Shown in pieces: positions 23,181-31,736 of a stretch of DNA of 36,516 bases. Each line of letters begins with the position of its first letter. Within the stretch, counting starts at the first letter, position 1. The DNA is from Streptomyces sp. AcH 505 (GTDB lineage: Bacteria > Actinomycetota > Actinomycetes > Streptomycetales > Streptomycetaceae), in the NCBI RefSeq assembly GCF_000818175.1, contig NZ_JTIY01000001.1, forward strand, positions 1,525,714 to 1,562,229, in the 5' to 3' direction. The notes below the pieces were generated by a model. That model saw only the letters and a program-made list of their open reading frames with translations, was not told the origin of the DNA and searched no databases. Both the position numbers and the translations under genes were made by a program.

Positions 23181-23738
23181 CTATTCGGCGTCGGCCTCGG
23201 CGGGAGCCGGCGTACCGGCACCGCCCTGCTCGACCTTGGCGCGAAGTGCTTCCGCGGTGCGGGCGAACTCCGTGAGCGGAGCCTGGAAGGTCGCCGCGGC
23301 CTTGGCCATGGACGCCTTCAGGCCACCGGCCAGCTTGGCGAGCAGAACCTCGCGGGACTCGAGGTCCGCGAGCTTCTTGAACTCATCGGCGGACAGCGCC
23401 TTACCGTCAAGGACACCGCCCTTGATGATGAGGTTGGGGTTGTCCTTGGCGAAGTCACGAAGACCCTTCGCCGACGCCACCGGGTCACCGGTGACGAAGG
23501 CAACCGCCGTCGGACCTGTGAACAGGTCGTCCAGCGTGTTGATCCCGGCCTCGTTGGCCGCGATCTTGGTCAGCGTGTTCTTCACCACGGCGTACTGGGT
23601 GTTCTCACCGAGCGAACGACGCAGCTCCTTGAGCTGCGCCACGGTGAGACCCCGGTACTCGGTCAGCACGGCGGCGTTCGAGCTGCGGAACTGGTCCGTC
23701 AGCTCGGCTACCGCGGCAGCCTTGTCGGGCCTTGCCAT
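23181..23738 (-). CDS. rplJ: 50S ribosomal protein L10
   Basis: L10 anchors the L7/L12 stalk to 23S rRNA. The 185 residues start [20 protein letters not shown] and carry the RNA-binding N-terminal domain with [16 protein letters not shown]. The C-terminal helix that binds L12 dimers is followed by an Ala/Pro/Glu tail. Start ATG 23738 follows AGGAGG; the open frame extends upstream to 23816, but that part covers the leader terminator. An attenuator-like leader of about 210 bases suggests autoregulation of the stalk operon, as known in other bacteria. Confidence 0.97.
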   Translation of the reverse strand: MARPDKAAAVAELTDQFRSSNAAVLTEYRGLTVAQLKELRRSLGENTQYAVVKNTLTKIAANEAGINTLDDLFTGPTAVAFVTGDPVASAKGLRDFAKDNPNLIIKGGVLDGKALSADEFKKLADLESREVLLAKLAGGLKASMAKAAATFQAPLTEFARTAEALRAKVEQGGAGTPAPAEADAE

Positions 23739-23948
23739 GAGCGTCGGCCTCCTTCCGGGTGATGAGGACCGCTCAGAAGGGGCTGCGCAAAACGAAACGC
23801 CCCGGCGCAGGCGCACGGGGCGTAGCTCAACCGGACGACGTCCGGGAACTCTCCTCGATCACCTGCGCGGGTCGTCCGCAGCTAGCGGATCCTTCGGCCG
23901 CCTTGCCCTCTTGCGAGCGCACGGCAACGACCAGCGGTCTTTGGCTTC
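23739..23948 (-). ncRNA. rplJL 5' leader (L10 leader-like)
   Basis: The leader runs from the predicted start near 23948 to the rplJ ATG at 23738. It ends in a terminator-type hairpin (23797-23823), leaving about 58 bases for initiation. In many bacteria L10 or the L10-L12 complex binds this leader to repress its own operon. The sequence supports leader position and terminator; the binding-site fold was not modelled. Confidence 0.5.
23797..23823 (-). terminator. attenuator-type terminator in the rplJ leader
   Basis: On the transcribed strand ACGCCCC pairs with GGGGCGT, with an additional GCGC/GCGC pair in the loop, followed at once by TTCGTTTT. The T-rich tail makes this a more canonical intrinsic terminator than most in the window. 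It lies within the transcript, before rplJ, so premature termination is plausible. Confidence 0.65.
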
Positions 23949-23954
23949 ATGTGG

Positions 23955-23984
23955 AGAGTACGGGAGCGGGGGTCCGGCAGGCAA
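23955..23984 (-). promoter_or_regulatory. rplJL promoter
   Basis: Minus strand: TTGCCT (23984-23979), 18 spacer bases, TACTCT (23960-23955). The -35 overlaps the stem and loop of the terminator that ends the upstream lipoprotein gene. The predicted start is near 23948. Confidence 0.55.
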
Positions 23985-23998
23985 ATCGCCTGCCGGAC
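23972..23998 (-). terminator. terminator of the lipoprotein gene
   Basis: A perfect 11-bp stem GTCCGGCAGGC / GCCTGCCGGAC with loop AAATC, 8 bases after the lipoprotein stop. It contains the -35 box of the rplJ promoter. Confidence 0.8.
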
Positions 23999-24006
23999 AC
24001 CGGGGA

Positions 24007-24948
24007 TCAGGCCCCGCTGTCGGCTGCCATGTCGTTGATCATCTTCATGAGGTCGAACGTGTCAGCCGCGGCCGGCGGCGTCGCCGTGACCGGGGTGCCG
24101 TAGTCGGAGAAGTGCTCGCTGATGCTGGTCTTGCCCTGCTTCATGTCCATCACGACGTCGAGCCGGACCGGGTAGCCGTCGGCGTTGACCCAGACGTCCG
24201 TGTTGTAGGTCTTCATGCCGGCCGTCTTCATGGCGGCGACGAGGTCCTTGCGCTGCTTCGGCGTGAGCGTGTCGGCGGCGGAGTTGGTGTCCAGCATCTC
24301 CTGGAACGTCAGGCTGCCCCGGTAGTGCTCCGCCTGGACGCCGTCGACCTTCTCCGGGCCGACGTGCTTGATGCTGGGCGAGTCCACCAGCATGGCGAGC
24401 TGCTGCGACGGGTCCTGGTTCGCGTTCTTCAGGCCGCCCAGCGTGCCGATCGAACTCGCCGGGTTGCCGGCCGACTTCGACAGCTTGCCGACGTCCAGTT
24501 TCATCCAGCGCTTGCCGTCGAACTCCTCCTGCTTCGCGGCGGCGGCTCCCATGTCCACGTACGTGACGTCCTTGAGCATGAGAATCCGGATCTTCTCCGG
24601 CGCCCCGGGCTCGGCACCGAGCGCCGAACCGTCCATGGTCACGTCCATGGCCGTCGGGTCCCAGGCCATGACGCCGGACATCGTGACCGTCTCGGTCTTG
24701 CCCGCGCCCTGGGCCGCGGCGGCCGGCGTCGTCATCTTCATGCTGATCTTCGCGGACTTCGCCCCGGAGGTCTTCTTGTACGCGGCGGTCAGGACCGCGG
24801 CAGGATTGGCGTCCGCCTTCTTCGAGGCGGCCGGCTTCGCCGCTCCGTCGTCCTTCTTCCCGTCATCGCTCGTACAGCCCGCAACGCCGGCAATGACGGC
24901 CACAGCCGTCAGTGCCACGCCCCCACGTGTGAATGCGGACATGTTCAT
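24007..24948 (-). CDS. secreted lipoprotein, LppX/LprAFG-like
   Basis: A 313-residue exported lipoprotein. The N-terminus has a basic start and hydrophobic stretch (GGVALTAVAVIAGVAGC) with lipobox V22-A-G-C25 for lipidation. A charged, Ala-rich linker (about 27-50) precedes a beta-rich domain. That domain resembles actinobacterial LppX/LprG lipid-binding lipoproteins by order of hydrophobic strands; this is a weak assignment. ATG 24948 or ATG 24942 could be the start; the second has better spacing from GGGTGG. It has its own terminator and lies between rplA and rplJ, but nothing links it to translation. A lipoprotein at this place is, as I recall, also found in S. coelicolor. Confidence 0.8.
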   Translation of the reverse strand: MNMSAFTRGGVALTAVAVIAGVAGCTSDDGKKDDGAAKPAASKKADANPAAVLTAAYKKTSGAKSAKISMKMTTPAAAAQGAGKTETVTMSGVMAWDPTAMDVTMDGSALGAEPGAPEKIRILMLKDVTYVDMGAAAAKQEEFDGKRWMKLDVGKLSKSAGNPASSIGTLGGLKNANQDPSQQLAMLVDSPSIKHVGPEKVDGVQAEHYRGSLTFQEMLDTNSAADTLTPKQRKDLVAAMKTAGMKTYNTDVWVNADGYPVRLDVVMDMKQGKTSISEHFSDYGTPVTATPPAAADTFDLMKMINDMAADSGA

Positions 24949-25043
24949 TTCCCACCCCAGATTGTGCAGTTGGCGCTGACCCCGATGGTCAAGACCACCT
25001 CAAGAAGATAACCCACGCCACTGACAGCAAATCAACAGAAAAA

Positions 25044-25078
25044 CCGGTCCCCGCACCTCAACGAGGTGCGGGGACCGG
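25044..25078 (-). terminator. terminator of rplKA
   Basis: A perfect 16-bp stem CCGGTCCCCGCACCTC with its complement around loop AAC, followed on the transcribed strand by TTTTTC. It is the most canonical terminator in the window and starts 33 bases after the rplA stop. Confidence 0.93.
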
Positions 25079-25110
25079 CCGGTTCCAGCCTTTGTCGGAC
25101 GTCGGGGACG

Positions 25111-25833
25111 TCAGACGGACGCCGGGTCCTCCTCGACGAGGAGGTTGCGGGTGCGGTTGGCGTCCAGCGGGATGCCGGGGCCCATCGTCGTCGCGAGGAC
25201 GGCCTTACGGATGTAACGGCCCTTCGCGGCCGACGGCTTCAGACGGAGGACTTCCTCCAGCGCCGCGGCGTAGTTCTCGACCAGCTTCGTCTCGTCGAAG
25301 GAGACCTTGCCGATGATGAAGTGCAGGTTCGAGTGCTTGTCGACCCGGAACTCGATCTTGCCGCCCTTGATGTCCGTCACAGCCTTCGTGACGTCAGGGG
25401 TGACGGTGCCGGTCTTCGGGTTCGGCATCAGACCACGCGGGCCGAGGACACGGCCGAGACGGCCGACCTTGCCCATGAGGTCAGGGGTGGCGACGACGGC
25501 GTCGAAGTCCAGACGGCCCTTCGACACCTCGTCGATGAGCTCGTCGGCGCCGACGATGTCGGCGCCCGCGGCGCGCGCTGCCTCGGCACGGTCACCGGTC
25601 GCGAAGACCAGGACCCGGGCGGTCTTGCCGGTGCCGTGCGGAAGGTTGACGGTGCCACGGACCATCTGGTCCGCCTTGCGCGGGTCCACACCCAGGCGCA
25701 TGGCGACCTCGACGGTGCCGTCGAACTTGGACGTGCTGGTGTCCTTGGCAAGGCGGACGGCCTCGAGCGGGGCGTAGTTACGCTCCGCGTCGATCTTCGC
25801 GTCCGCGTTGCGGAGTGACTTGCTGCGCTTCAC
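25111..25833 (-). CDS. rplA: 50S ribosomal protein L1
   Basis: L1 forms the mobile L1 stalk and helps release deacylated tRNA from the E site. The 240 residues include the two-domain L1 pattern with [21 protein letters not shown], the hinge [22 protein letters not shown] and the returning first domain [20 protein letters not shown] 25833 follows AGGAGAAGAA. It lies 82 bases after rplK, most likely co-transcribed. Confidence 0.98.
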   Translation of the reverse strand: MKRSKSLRNADAKIDAERNYAPLEAVRLAKDTSTSKFDGTVEVAMRLGVDPRKADQMVRGTVNLPHGTGKTARVLVFATGDRAEAARAAGADIVGADELIDEVSKGRLDFDAVVATPDLMGKVGRLGRVLGPRGLMPNPKTGTVTPDVTKAVTDIKGGKIEFRVDKHSNLHFIIGKVSFDETKLVENYAAALEEVLRLKPSAAKGRYIRKAVLATTMGPGIPLDANRTRNLLVEEDPASV

Positions 25834-25915
25834 TTCTTCTCCTGTGGTTCTTCAGGTGTGGAGTTCGTGGTGCGGGCCGCGCATGGCCCTGCCACTGGGA
25901 CGTACGGGGCTGGAC

Positions 25916-26350
25916 TCAGCCCTCGACCGTGATGCCCATCGAACGGGCGGTGCCGGCGATGATCTTCTCGGCGGCGGCCAGGTCGTTGGCGTTCAGGTCG
26001 GGCATCTTGGTCGTCGCGATGTCCCGCACCTGGTCGCGCGTGAGCTTGGCGACCTTCTTGACGTGCGGCTCGCCGGATCCCTTGTCCACACCGGCAGCCT
26101 TGAGGATCAGCTTCGCGGCAGGCGGCGTCTTGGTGATGAAGGTGAACGAGCGGTCCTCGTAGACCGTGATCTCGACCGGCACGACCATGCCACGCTGCGA
26201 CTCGGTCGCGGCGTTGTAGGCCTTGCAGAACTCCATGATGTTGACGCCGTGCTGACCCAGCGCGGGGCCGACCGGCGGGGCCGGGTTGGCGGCGCCGGCA
26301 CTGATCTGGAGCTTGATGAGCCCCGTGACCTTCTTCTTCTTGGGAGGCAT
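25916..26350 (-). CDS. rplK: 50S ribosomal protein L11
   Basis: L11 binds the GTPase-associated region of 23S rRNA and is part of the thiostrepton site. It is also needed for RelA activation. The 144 residues begin [19 protein letters not shown]. The N-terminal domain contains [21 protein letters not shown] with the conserved prolines, and the C-terminal RNA-binding domain includes AGTARSMGI. Its start is preceded by GGAGAG. It follows the nusG terminator, so rplKA has its own promoter; TTGGCC-N16-TATCGT just after that terminator is a weak candidate. Confidence 0.98.
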
Positions 26351-26450
26351 TGCTCTCTCCGGGTCCTAGTGAGAGTTATCGGCCAGCCACCCGGTCATCC
26401 GGATGGAGGCATACCGCACAACGATAACGGGTATAGCTGCACGGCCAAAA

Positions 26451-26493
26451 CCGACAGGTCAGACAGGTAGGAACACCTGTCTGACCTGGTCGG
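26451..26493 (-). terminator. terminator of secE-nusG
   Basis: AGGTCAGACAGGT pairs with ACCTGTCTGACCT (13 bp), extended by CCGAC/GTCGG with one bulged G, loop AGGAAC. It is followed on the transcribed strand by a TTTT run at 26450-26447. It starts about 28 bases after the nusG stop. Confidence 0.92.
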
Positions 26494-26521
26494 AAGCTGT
26501 TGTTCCAGAAGTGGTGGCTGC

Positions 26522-27460
26522 TCAGTTCTTCTGGATCTGGTCGAAGCTCAGCTCGACCGGGGTCTCGCGACCGAAGATCTCGACGAGGCCCTTGACCTTC
26601 TTCGAGTCCGCGTTGATCTCGTTGATCGTCGCCTGCAGCGTCGCGAACGGGCCGTCGGTGACGGTGACCGAGTCGCCCACCTCGAAGTCCAGCACCTGGA
26701 CCTCGACCTTGCGGGCCGGCATCGGCTTGCCCTCGGCCTCGGCCGCCTCGCGGGCTGCCTTCTCCTCGGCCTCGGGGGCGAGCATCTTGACGATCTCGTC
26801 CAGCGTCAGCGGGTACGGGTCGTAGGCGTTGCCCACGAAGCCGGTGACACCGGGGGTGTTACGGACGACGCCCCAGGACTCGTTCGTCAGGTCCATGCGC
26901 ACCAGGACGTAGCCCGGGAGCTTGTTCTGGCGGACGTTCTTGCGCTCGCCGTTCTTGATCTGGACGATCTCTTCCTCGGGGACCTCGGCCTGGTAGATGA
27001 AGTCCTCGACGTTGAGCGAGACGGCGCGCTGTTCCAGGTTGGCCTTCACGCGCTTCTCGTAGCCCGCGTAGGTGTGGATCACGTACCACTCGCCGGGCAG
27101 ACCGCGCAGTTCCTGGCGGAGCGCCTCGACCGGGTCGACGGCGGGCGCGGCCTCGGCCGGCTCCTCGTCGTCGTCGGCGGCGGAGTCGGCTTCGGCGTCG
27201 CTGTCGTCAGCCTCTGCGTCCGCGTCAAGGCCTTCGCCCTCGGCGGCCGCGACGGCCTCTTCGACCTCGTCCGCCTCGGTGCCGTCTTCTTCCTCGACCT
27301 GCTCGGCGTTGACGGCAGCCTCTTCGGCCGGCTCGCCCGCCGCGGCGTCAGCGGCTTCGGCCTGGTCTGGCTCGACAGCGTCCGCCGCCTCGACGATGTC
27401 GGTTTCGTCCTCTCGGGACTCGACCGCCTCGCTGGCGTCGTTCAGGTTCGGGTCAGACAC
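26522..27460 (-). CDS. nusG: transcription elongation/termination factor NusG with long acidic N-terminal extension
   Basis: NusG binds RNA polymerase, aids Rho and links transcription to translation through S10. The product has 312 residues with GTG 27460 ([11 protein letters not shown]) preceded by AGGAAG. The first ~115 residues are low-complexity Glu/Asp/Ala, followed by the NGN domain from [16 protein letters not shown] and the C-terminal KOW motif with [16 protein letters not shown]. Most bacterial NusG proteins lack the acidic part; it is known in streptomycete NusG. It follows secE by 71 bases. Confidence 0.96.
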   Translation of the reverse strand: MSDPNLNDASEAVESREDETDIVEAADAVEPDQAEAADAAAGEPAEEAAVNAEQVEEEDGTEADEVEEAVAAAEGEGLDADAEADDSDAEADSAADDDEEPAEAAPAVDPVEALRQELRGLPGEWYVIHTYAGYEKRVKANLEQRAVSLNVEDFIYQAEVPEEEIVQIKNGERKNVRQNKLPGYVLVRMDLTNESWGVVRNTPGVTGFVGNAYDPYPLTLDEIVKMLAPEAEEKAAREAAEAEGKPMPARKVEVQVLDFEVGDSVTVTDGPFATLQATINEINADSKKVKGLVEIFGRETPVELSFDQIQKN

Positions 27461-27503
27461 GGTGGCTGCTTCTTCCTGGCTAAATGGGTGGCACACGCGA
27501 AAG

Positions 27504-27523
27504 GGGCGCCGCGTCGGGCGCCC
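27504..27523 (-). terminator. hairpin in the secE-nusG spacer
   Basis: GGGCGCC/GGCGCCC, 7-bp stem with a 6-nt loop, nine bases after the secE stop and followed by TTTC on the transcribed strand. It is probably a weak or processed site, because secE and nusG are normally one unit. Confidence 0.4.
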
Positions 27524-27531
27524 TCGCGGGA

Positions 27532-27819
27532 TCAGCCGAAGACGTACTTGATTGCGTTGTTGAAGCCATAGTCAATCACGGTCACCAGACCGATCATGAT
27601 GACAACAAAGACAATCACCACTGTGGTGTACGTCGTCAGCTGGTTGCGAGTCGGCCAGACGACCTTGCGCAGCTCGGCGACGATCTGACGGTAGAAGAGC
27701 GCGAGCCGGCCCAGAGGGCCCTTCTTGCCGCGCTTGCCACCCTTACGGGGCTTCTTCGACTCTACGGACTCATCATCATCGGCATCAGGTTTGTCGATGG
27801 AGCCCACGGCGTCCGTCAC
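27532..27819 (-). CDS. secE: preprotein translocase subunit SecE
   Basis: SecE is the essential clamp of the SecYEG membrane channel. The product has 95 residues: an acidic then very basic cytosolic start ([13 protein letters not shown]), the conserved amphipathic segment [20 protein letters not shown], and a single membrane helix (about 66-85, [17 protein letters not shown]). The GTG start at 27819 follows AGGTGA. It lies downstream of tRNA-Trp in the order trpT-secE-nusG also found in mycobacteria. Confidence 0.96.
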   Translation of the reverse strand: MTDAVGSIDKPDADDDESVESKKPRKGGKRGKKGPLGRLALFYRQIVAELRKVVWPTRNQLTTYTTVVIVFVVIMIGLVTVIDYGFNNAIKYVFG

Positions 27820-27900
27820 GCTCTCTCACCTGATTCCGGGTCGTGGCCATGCCGCGCCCGGGGGGAGCCGCACGGCGATGCAGTGAATGTTCGTACATGC

Positions 27901-27925
27901 GCACACACCCTGGCGAAGGTGTGCG
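27901..27925 (-). terminator. hairpin after tRNA-Trp
   Basis: CACACC / GGTGTG, 6-bp stem with an 8-nt loop (27904-27923), extendable to GCGCAC with a 2-nt bulge. It follows the tRNA 3' end by about five bases. It may mark tRNA 3' processing or partial termination before secE. Confidence 0.45.
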
Positions 27926-27928
27926 TAG

Positions 27929-28001
27929 CAGGGCCGGAGGGACTTGAACCCCCAACCGCTGGTTTTGGAGACCAGTGCTCTACCAATTGAGCTACGACCC
28001 T
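27929..28001 (-). tRNA. trpT: tRNA-Trp (anticodon CCA)
   Basis: A 73-base cloverleaf. The acceptor stem AGGGTCG/CGGCCCT has one G-U pair; the D arm is GCTC...GAGC. The anticodon stem CTGGT/ACCAG holds loop CTCCAAA with CCA, and the T arm is GGGGG-TTCAAGT-CCCTC. CCA is not encoded. A TAGGTT box at 28015-28020 (minus strand) lies 13 bases upstream as a likely -10. Confidence 0.97.
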
Positions 28002-28226
28002 TTGTGTTTGCCCCAACCTACCGCATCCGACCGGGTGCACGGAGTGCCCTGTGGGACGTGACTGACGAAGGCCAACGACGAGTGAGTGTACGTGGTCACA
28101 GGCCCGACGTCGAACAGCTAACTCCGCGACGAACGGGGACTGCCCGGTTCGCTGCGCATCGTCTTATGTGTCCATCGTACGAAACCTGTGTACCAGGGAC
28201 GTTTCAGGTCTGGGAGCATGGGAGAC

Positions 28227-29453
28227 ATGAGCGCTGCAATCCCTCCGACCGAGCGCCGGGTCTCCGCGCGCATCGGCGCGATCTCCGAGTCCGCGACCCT
28301 CGCCGTGGACGCCAAGGCCAAGGCCCTCAAGGCCGCCGGGCGTCCGGTGATCGGCTTCGGCGCGGGCGAGCCCGACTTCCCGACACCCGACTACATCGTC
28401 GAGGCCGCTGTCGAGGCTTGCCGCAATCCCAAGTACCACCGCTACACGCCCGCGGGCGGCCTCCCCGAGCTCAAGGCCGCCATCGCGACGAAGACCCTGC
28501 GTGATTCGGGTTACGAGGTCGACGCGTCGCAGATCCTCGTGACCAACGGCGGCAAGCAGGCCATCTACGAGGCCTTCGCCGCGATCCTCGACCCGGGCGA
28601 CGAGGTCATCGTCCCCGCTCCGTACTGGACGACGTACCCGGAGTCGATCCGGCTGGCCGGCGGGGTCCCGGTCGAGGTCGTCGCCGACGAGACCACCGGC
28701 TACCGCGTCTCGCTCGACCAGCTGGAGGCGGCCCGCACGGACCGTACGAAGGTGGTGCTCTTCGTCTCCCCGTCCAACCCGACGGGCGCGGTCTACAGCG
28801 AGGCCGACACCGAGGCCATCGGCAGGTGGGCCGTCGAGCACGGCCTGTGGGTACTGACGGACGAGATCTACGAGCACCTCGTCTACGGCGACGCGACGTT
28901 CACCTCGCTGCCCGCGATCGTGCCCGAGCTGCGCGACAAGTGCGTCGTCGTCAACGGCGTCGCGAAGACGTACGCGATGACGGGCTGGCGGGTGGGCTGG
29001 TTCATCGGCCCCAAGGACGTGGTCAAGGCGGCGGCCAACCTCCAGTCGCACGCGACGTCCAACGTGGCCAACGTCTCGCAGGCCGCCGCGCTGGCCGCCG
29101 TCTCCGGCGACCTGTCGGCCGTCGCCGAGATGCGCTCCGCCTTCGACCGGCGCCGGGGCATCATCGTGCGGATGCTGAACGAGATCGACGGCGTCGTCTG
29201 CCCCGAGCCCGAGGGCGCGTTCTACGCGTACCCGTCGGTGAAGGCCCTGCTGGGCAAGGACATCCGCGGCAAGCGCCCGCAGTCGTCGGTCGAGCTGGCC
29301 GCGCTGATCCTGGACGAGGCCGAGGTCGCCGTCGTACCGGGCGAGGCCTTCGGCACCCCCGGCTACCTGCGCCTTTCGTACGCGCTCGGCGACGAGGACC
29401 TGGTCGAGGGCGTCGCGCGGATGCAGAAGCTGCTGGCCGAGGCCAAGGACTGA
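28227..29453 (+). CDS. aspC: aspartate aminotransferase, class I/II PLP-dependent
   Basis: It transfers amino groups between aspartate and 2-oxoglutarate with pyridoxal phosphate, feeding amino acid synthesis. The 408-residue product has the fold-type I pattern: [11 protein letters not shown] near 45, SPSNPTG with N184, TDEIYEH with D212 and Y215, and [13 protein letters not shown] with Schiff-base lysine K247. The C-terminal substrate arginine is in YLRLSYA. ATG 28227 ([12 protein letters not shown]) matches the S. coelicolor protein I recall; another ATG lies three codons upstream. It ends before a strong terminator. Confidence 0.93.
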   Translation: MSAAIPPTERRVSARIGAISESATLAVDAKAKALKAAGRPVIGFGAGEPDFPTPDYIVEAAVEACRNPKYHRYTPAGGLPELKAAIATKTLRDSGYEVDASQILVTNGGKQAIYEAFAAILDPGDEVIVPAPYWTTYPESIRLAGGVPVEVVADETTGYRVSLDQLEAARTDRTKVVLFVSPSNPTGAVYSEADTEAIGRWAVEHGLWVLTDEIYEHLVYGDATFTSLPAIVPELRDKCVVVNGVAKTYAMTGWRVGWFIGPKDVVKAAANLQSHATSNVANVSQAAALAAVSGDLSAVAEMRSAFDRRRGIIVRMLNEIDGVVCPEPEGAFYAYPSVKALLGKDIRGKRPQSSVELAALILDEAEVAVVPGEAFGTPGYLRLSYALGDEDLVEGVARMQKLLAEAKD

Positions 29454-29477
29454 GCACCCGCCCCGCGCGCGTACGGT

Positions 29478-29513
29478 GAATCGGGCCTCCGGCGACCGCC
29501 GGGGGCCCGATTC
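29478..29513 (+). terminator. terminator of aspC
   Basis: GAATCGGGCC / GGCCCGATTC with inner CCGGC/GCCGG pairing forms about 16 bp around ACC, followed by TTCGTTC on the plus strand. It starts 24 bases after the aspC stop. Confidence 0.9.
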
Positions 29514-29582
29514 TTCGTTCGGCCGGAACCCGATGGGGGAAAGTGGGTGCCGGGAGACGTTTTCTTACGGCAGGATCTTGGA

Positions 29583-30611
29583 ATGGAGAGCACCACCCGC
29601 CCGCGCGACCTGAGCCTGTTGCCCAAGGCCCATCTGCATCTGCACTTCACCGGGTCCATGCGGCCCACGACCCTGCTCGAACTGGCCGACAAGTACGGCG
29701 TACATCTGCCCGAGGCGCTGACCGGGGGCGAGCCGCCGAAGCTGCGCGCCACCGATGAGCGGGGCTGGTTCCGCTTCCAGCGGCTCTACGACATCGCCCG
29801 GTCCTGTCTGCGGTCGCCCGAGGACATCCGGCGGCTGGTCCGCGAGGCCGCCGAGGAGGACGTGCGCGACGGCTCCGGCTGGCTGGAGATCCAGGTCGAC
29901 CCCACGTCGTACGCCCCGCATCTCGGCGGTCTGATCCCGGCCATGGAGATCATCCTGGACGCCGTGGACAGCGCGTCCCGAGAGACCGGCCTCGGCATGC
30001 GCGTCCTGGTCGCAGCGAACCGGATGAAGCACCCGCTGGAGGCCAGGACACTGGCCAGGCTCGCCGTGCGCTACGCGGACCGCGGCGTGGTCGGCTTCGG
30101 ACTGTCCAACGACGAACGGCGCGGTATGGCCAGGGACTTCGACCGGGCCTTCGCCATCGCCAGGGACGGCGGGCTGCTGGCGGCGCCGCACGGCGGTGAA
30201 CTGACCGGGCCCGCCTCCGTACGGGACTGTCTGGACGATCTGCGCGCCGCCCGGATCGGCCACGGCGTGCGGGCGGCCGAGGATCCGCGGCTGCTGCGCA
30301 GGCTGGCCGAGCGCGGGGTGACCTGCGAGGTCTGCCCCGCGTCGAACGTGGCGCTCGGGGTGTACGAGAAGCCGGAGGACGTACCGCTGCGGACGCTGTT
30401 CGACGCGGGTGTCCCGATGGCGCTGGGCGCAGACGACCCGCTGCTGTTCGGTTCGCGGCTGGCCGCGCAGTACGAACTGGCCCGGGAGCACAACGGCTTC
30501 ACCGACGCCGAACTGGCCGAGCTGGCGCGGCAGTCGGTACGGGCGTCGGCAGCGCCCGAGGGCGTAAGGGAAGCGCTGCTGGCGGGGATCGACGGCTGGC
30601 TGGCGAGCTGA
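29583..30611 (+). CDS. add: adenosine deaminase family protein
   Basis: Purine salvage enzyme family, converting adenosine to inosine with zinc. The product of 342 residues shows HLHLHFTGSM (zinc ligands H19, H21), APHGGE (H203, catalytic E206), RIGHGVRAAED (H227), CPASNV and GADDPLLFG (D284 and D285 region). Two motif changes stand out: HFTGS instead of HLDG/HLEG, and HGGE instead of HAGE. I recall streptomycete homologues with the same text, so this may be a distinct subgroup with altered substrate range. ATG 29583 follows AGGAT. It converges with murB, with 12 bases between stops. Confidence 0.85.
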   Translation: MESTTRPRDLSLLPKAHLHLHFTGSMRPTTLLELADKYGVHLPEALTGGEPPKLRATDERGWFRFQRLYDIARSCLRSPEDIRRLVREAAEEDVRDGSGWLEIQVDPTSYAPHLGGLIPAMEIILDAVDSASRETGLGMRVLVAANRMKHPLEARTLARLAVRYADRGVVGFGLSNDERRGMARDFDRAFAIARDGGLLAAPHGGELTGPASVRDCLDDLRAARIGHGVRAAEDPRLLRRLAERGVTCEVCPASNVALGVYEKPEDVPLRTLFDAGVPMALGADDPLLFGSRLAAQYELAREHNGFTDAELAELARQSVRASAAPEGVREALLAGIDGWLAS

Positions 30612-30623
30612 CCGGCCGCTCAC

Positions 30624-31679
30624 TCAGAGGCTGACGCCTACCGTCACCGGTTCGTTGACGAGGGTGATCCCGAACGCGTCCCGTACTCCGCCCACCACTT
30701 CGCGCGCGAGTGCGAGCAGGTCCTCCGTCGTCGCCGCGCCGCGGTTGGTGAGGGCCAGGGTGTGCTTGGTGGAGATACGGGCCGGGCCCGTGCCGTACCC
30801 CTTCGTGAAGCCGGCCTTGTCGATCAGCCAGGCCGCCGACGTCTTCGTGAAGCCCTCGCCCGCGGGGAAGGCGGGCGGCGTGATGTCGCCGCCGAGCCGG
30901 ACCCTGGCGCGGGCGACGAAGGACTCGAACTCGCCGTCGTCAAGGATCGGGTTGGTGAAGAAGGACCCGGCCGACCAGGTGTCGTGGTCCTCGGGGTCCA
31001 GGACCATGCCCTTGCCAGCGCGCAGCTTGAGCACGGTCTCGCGTGCGGTGGCCGCGGGGACCCGCTCGCCCGCCTCGACGCCCAGCGCGCGCGCCGTCTC
31101 CGGGTACTTGAGCGGGGCGGAGAGGCCGCCGGCGTCCTCCAGGGCGAAGCGGACGCGCAGCACGACCCAGCGGGTGGGCTGTTCCTTGAAGCGGCTGTGC
31201 CGGTAGGCGAATTCGCACTCGGCGTTGGTGAGGGTGGTCACGGCGCCGGTGGTGCGGTCGTAGGCGACGACCTCCGTGATGGTGGCGGACACCTCCTGGC
31301 CGTAGGCGCCGACGTTCTGGATCGGGGTGGCGCCGGCGGACCCGGGGATGCCGGCGAGACATTCGACGCCGGCGAGGCCCGCTTCGACGGTGCGGGCGAC
31401 AGCGTCCGTCCAGACTTCGCCGGCCGCCAGTTCCAGGGTGGTGCCGTCGAGCCGGAAGCCGGTGGTGGCGATGCGCAGGGCGGTGCCTTCGAAGCCCTTG
31501 TCCCCGATGACCAGGTTCGAGCCGCCGCCGATGATCAGCAGCGGGGTGCCGGCCGCGTCGGCCTCGCGTACGGCCGTGACCACCTCGTCGTCGGTGGTGG
31601 CGGTGACGAGCCGGGTCGCGGGGCCGCCGAGGCGGAAGGTGGTCAGGGGGGCGAGGGGGGCGTCGTGTAGTTCCTGCAC
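30624..31679 (-). CDS. murB: UDP-N-acetylmuramate dehydrogenase
   Basis: MurB reduces UDP-GlcNAc-enolpyruvate to UDP-MurNAc with FAD and NADPH in peptidoglycan synthesis. The 351-residue type I protein has GGGSN (51-55) and GIPGSAGATPIQN (110-122) for FAD. The arginine is in FAYRHSR (R160), the catalytic serine is S239 in SAGSFFTNP, and the C-terminal glutamate is E343 in NEPV. GTG 31679 is preferred: TACTCT at 31687-31692 ends 7 bases upstream, so the mRNA may be leaderless. The open frame running to 31925 covers repeats and a hairpin and is not coding. Confidence 0.94.
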   Translation of the reverse strand: MQELHDAPLAPLTTFRLGGPATRLVTATTDDEVVTAVREADAAGTPLLIIGGGSNLVIGDKGFEGTALRIATTGFRLDGTTLELAAGEVWTDAVARTVEAGLAGVECLAGIPGSAGATPIQNVGAYGQEVSATITEVVAYDRTTGAVTTLTNAECEFAYRHSRFKEQPTRWVVLRVRFALEDAGGLSAPLKYPETARALGVEAGERVPAATARETVLKLRAGKGMVLDPEDHDTWSAGSFFTNPILDDGEFESFVARARVRLGGDITPPAFPAGEGFTKTSAAWLIDKAGFTKGYGTGPARISTKHTLALTNRGAATTEDLLALAREVVGGVRDAFGITLVNEPVTVGVSL

Positions 31680-31686
31680 GGGGACA

Positions 31687-31692
31687 AGAGTA
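31687..31692 (-). promoter_or_regulatory. murB -10 box (leaderless start)
   Basis: TACTCT on the minus strand ends 7 bases before the murB GTG, the spacing expected if transcription starts at the start codon. No ribosome binding site is present. The -35 is not clear and falls within the hairpin at 31692-31730. Confidence 0.5.
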
Positions 31693-31730
31693 CGGTCCGT
31701 GGCCCGCCTCGAAGGCGGACCACGGACCGT
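31692..31730 (-). terminator. terminator of the MFS gene, overlapping the murB promoter
   Basis: ACGGTCCGTGG / CCACGGACCGT (11 bp) continues inward after one mismatch with CCGCC/GGCGG, giving a 16-bp hairpin. It lies 60 bases after the MFS stop at 31790 and touches the murB -10 box. Confidence 0.75.
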
Positions 31731-31736
31731 GGTGGC

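Noticed and set aside
28015..28226. A small gene or sRNA between tRNA-Trp and aspC
   Set aside because: No frame with good codon use and no clear hairpin terminator. Only a -10 box for tRNA-Trp can be supported.
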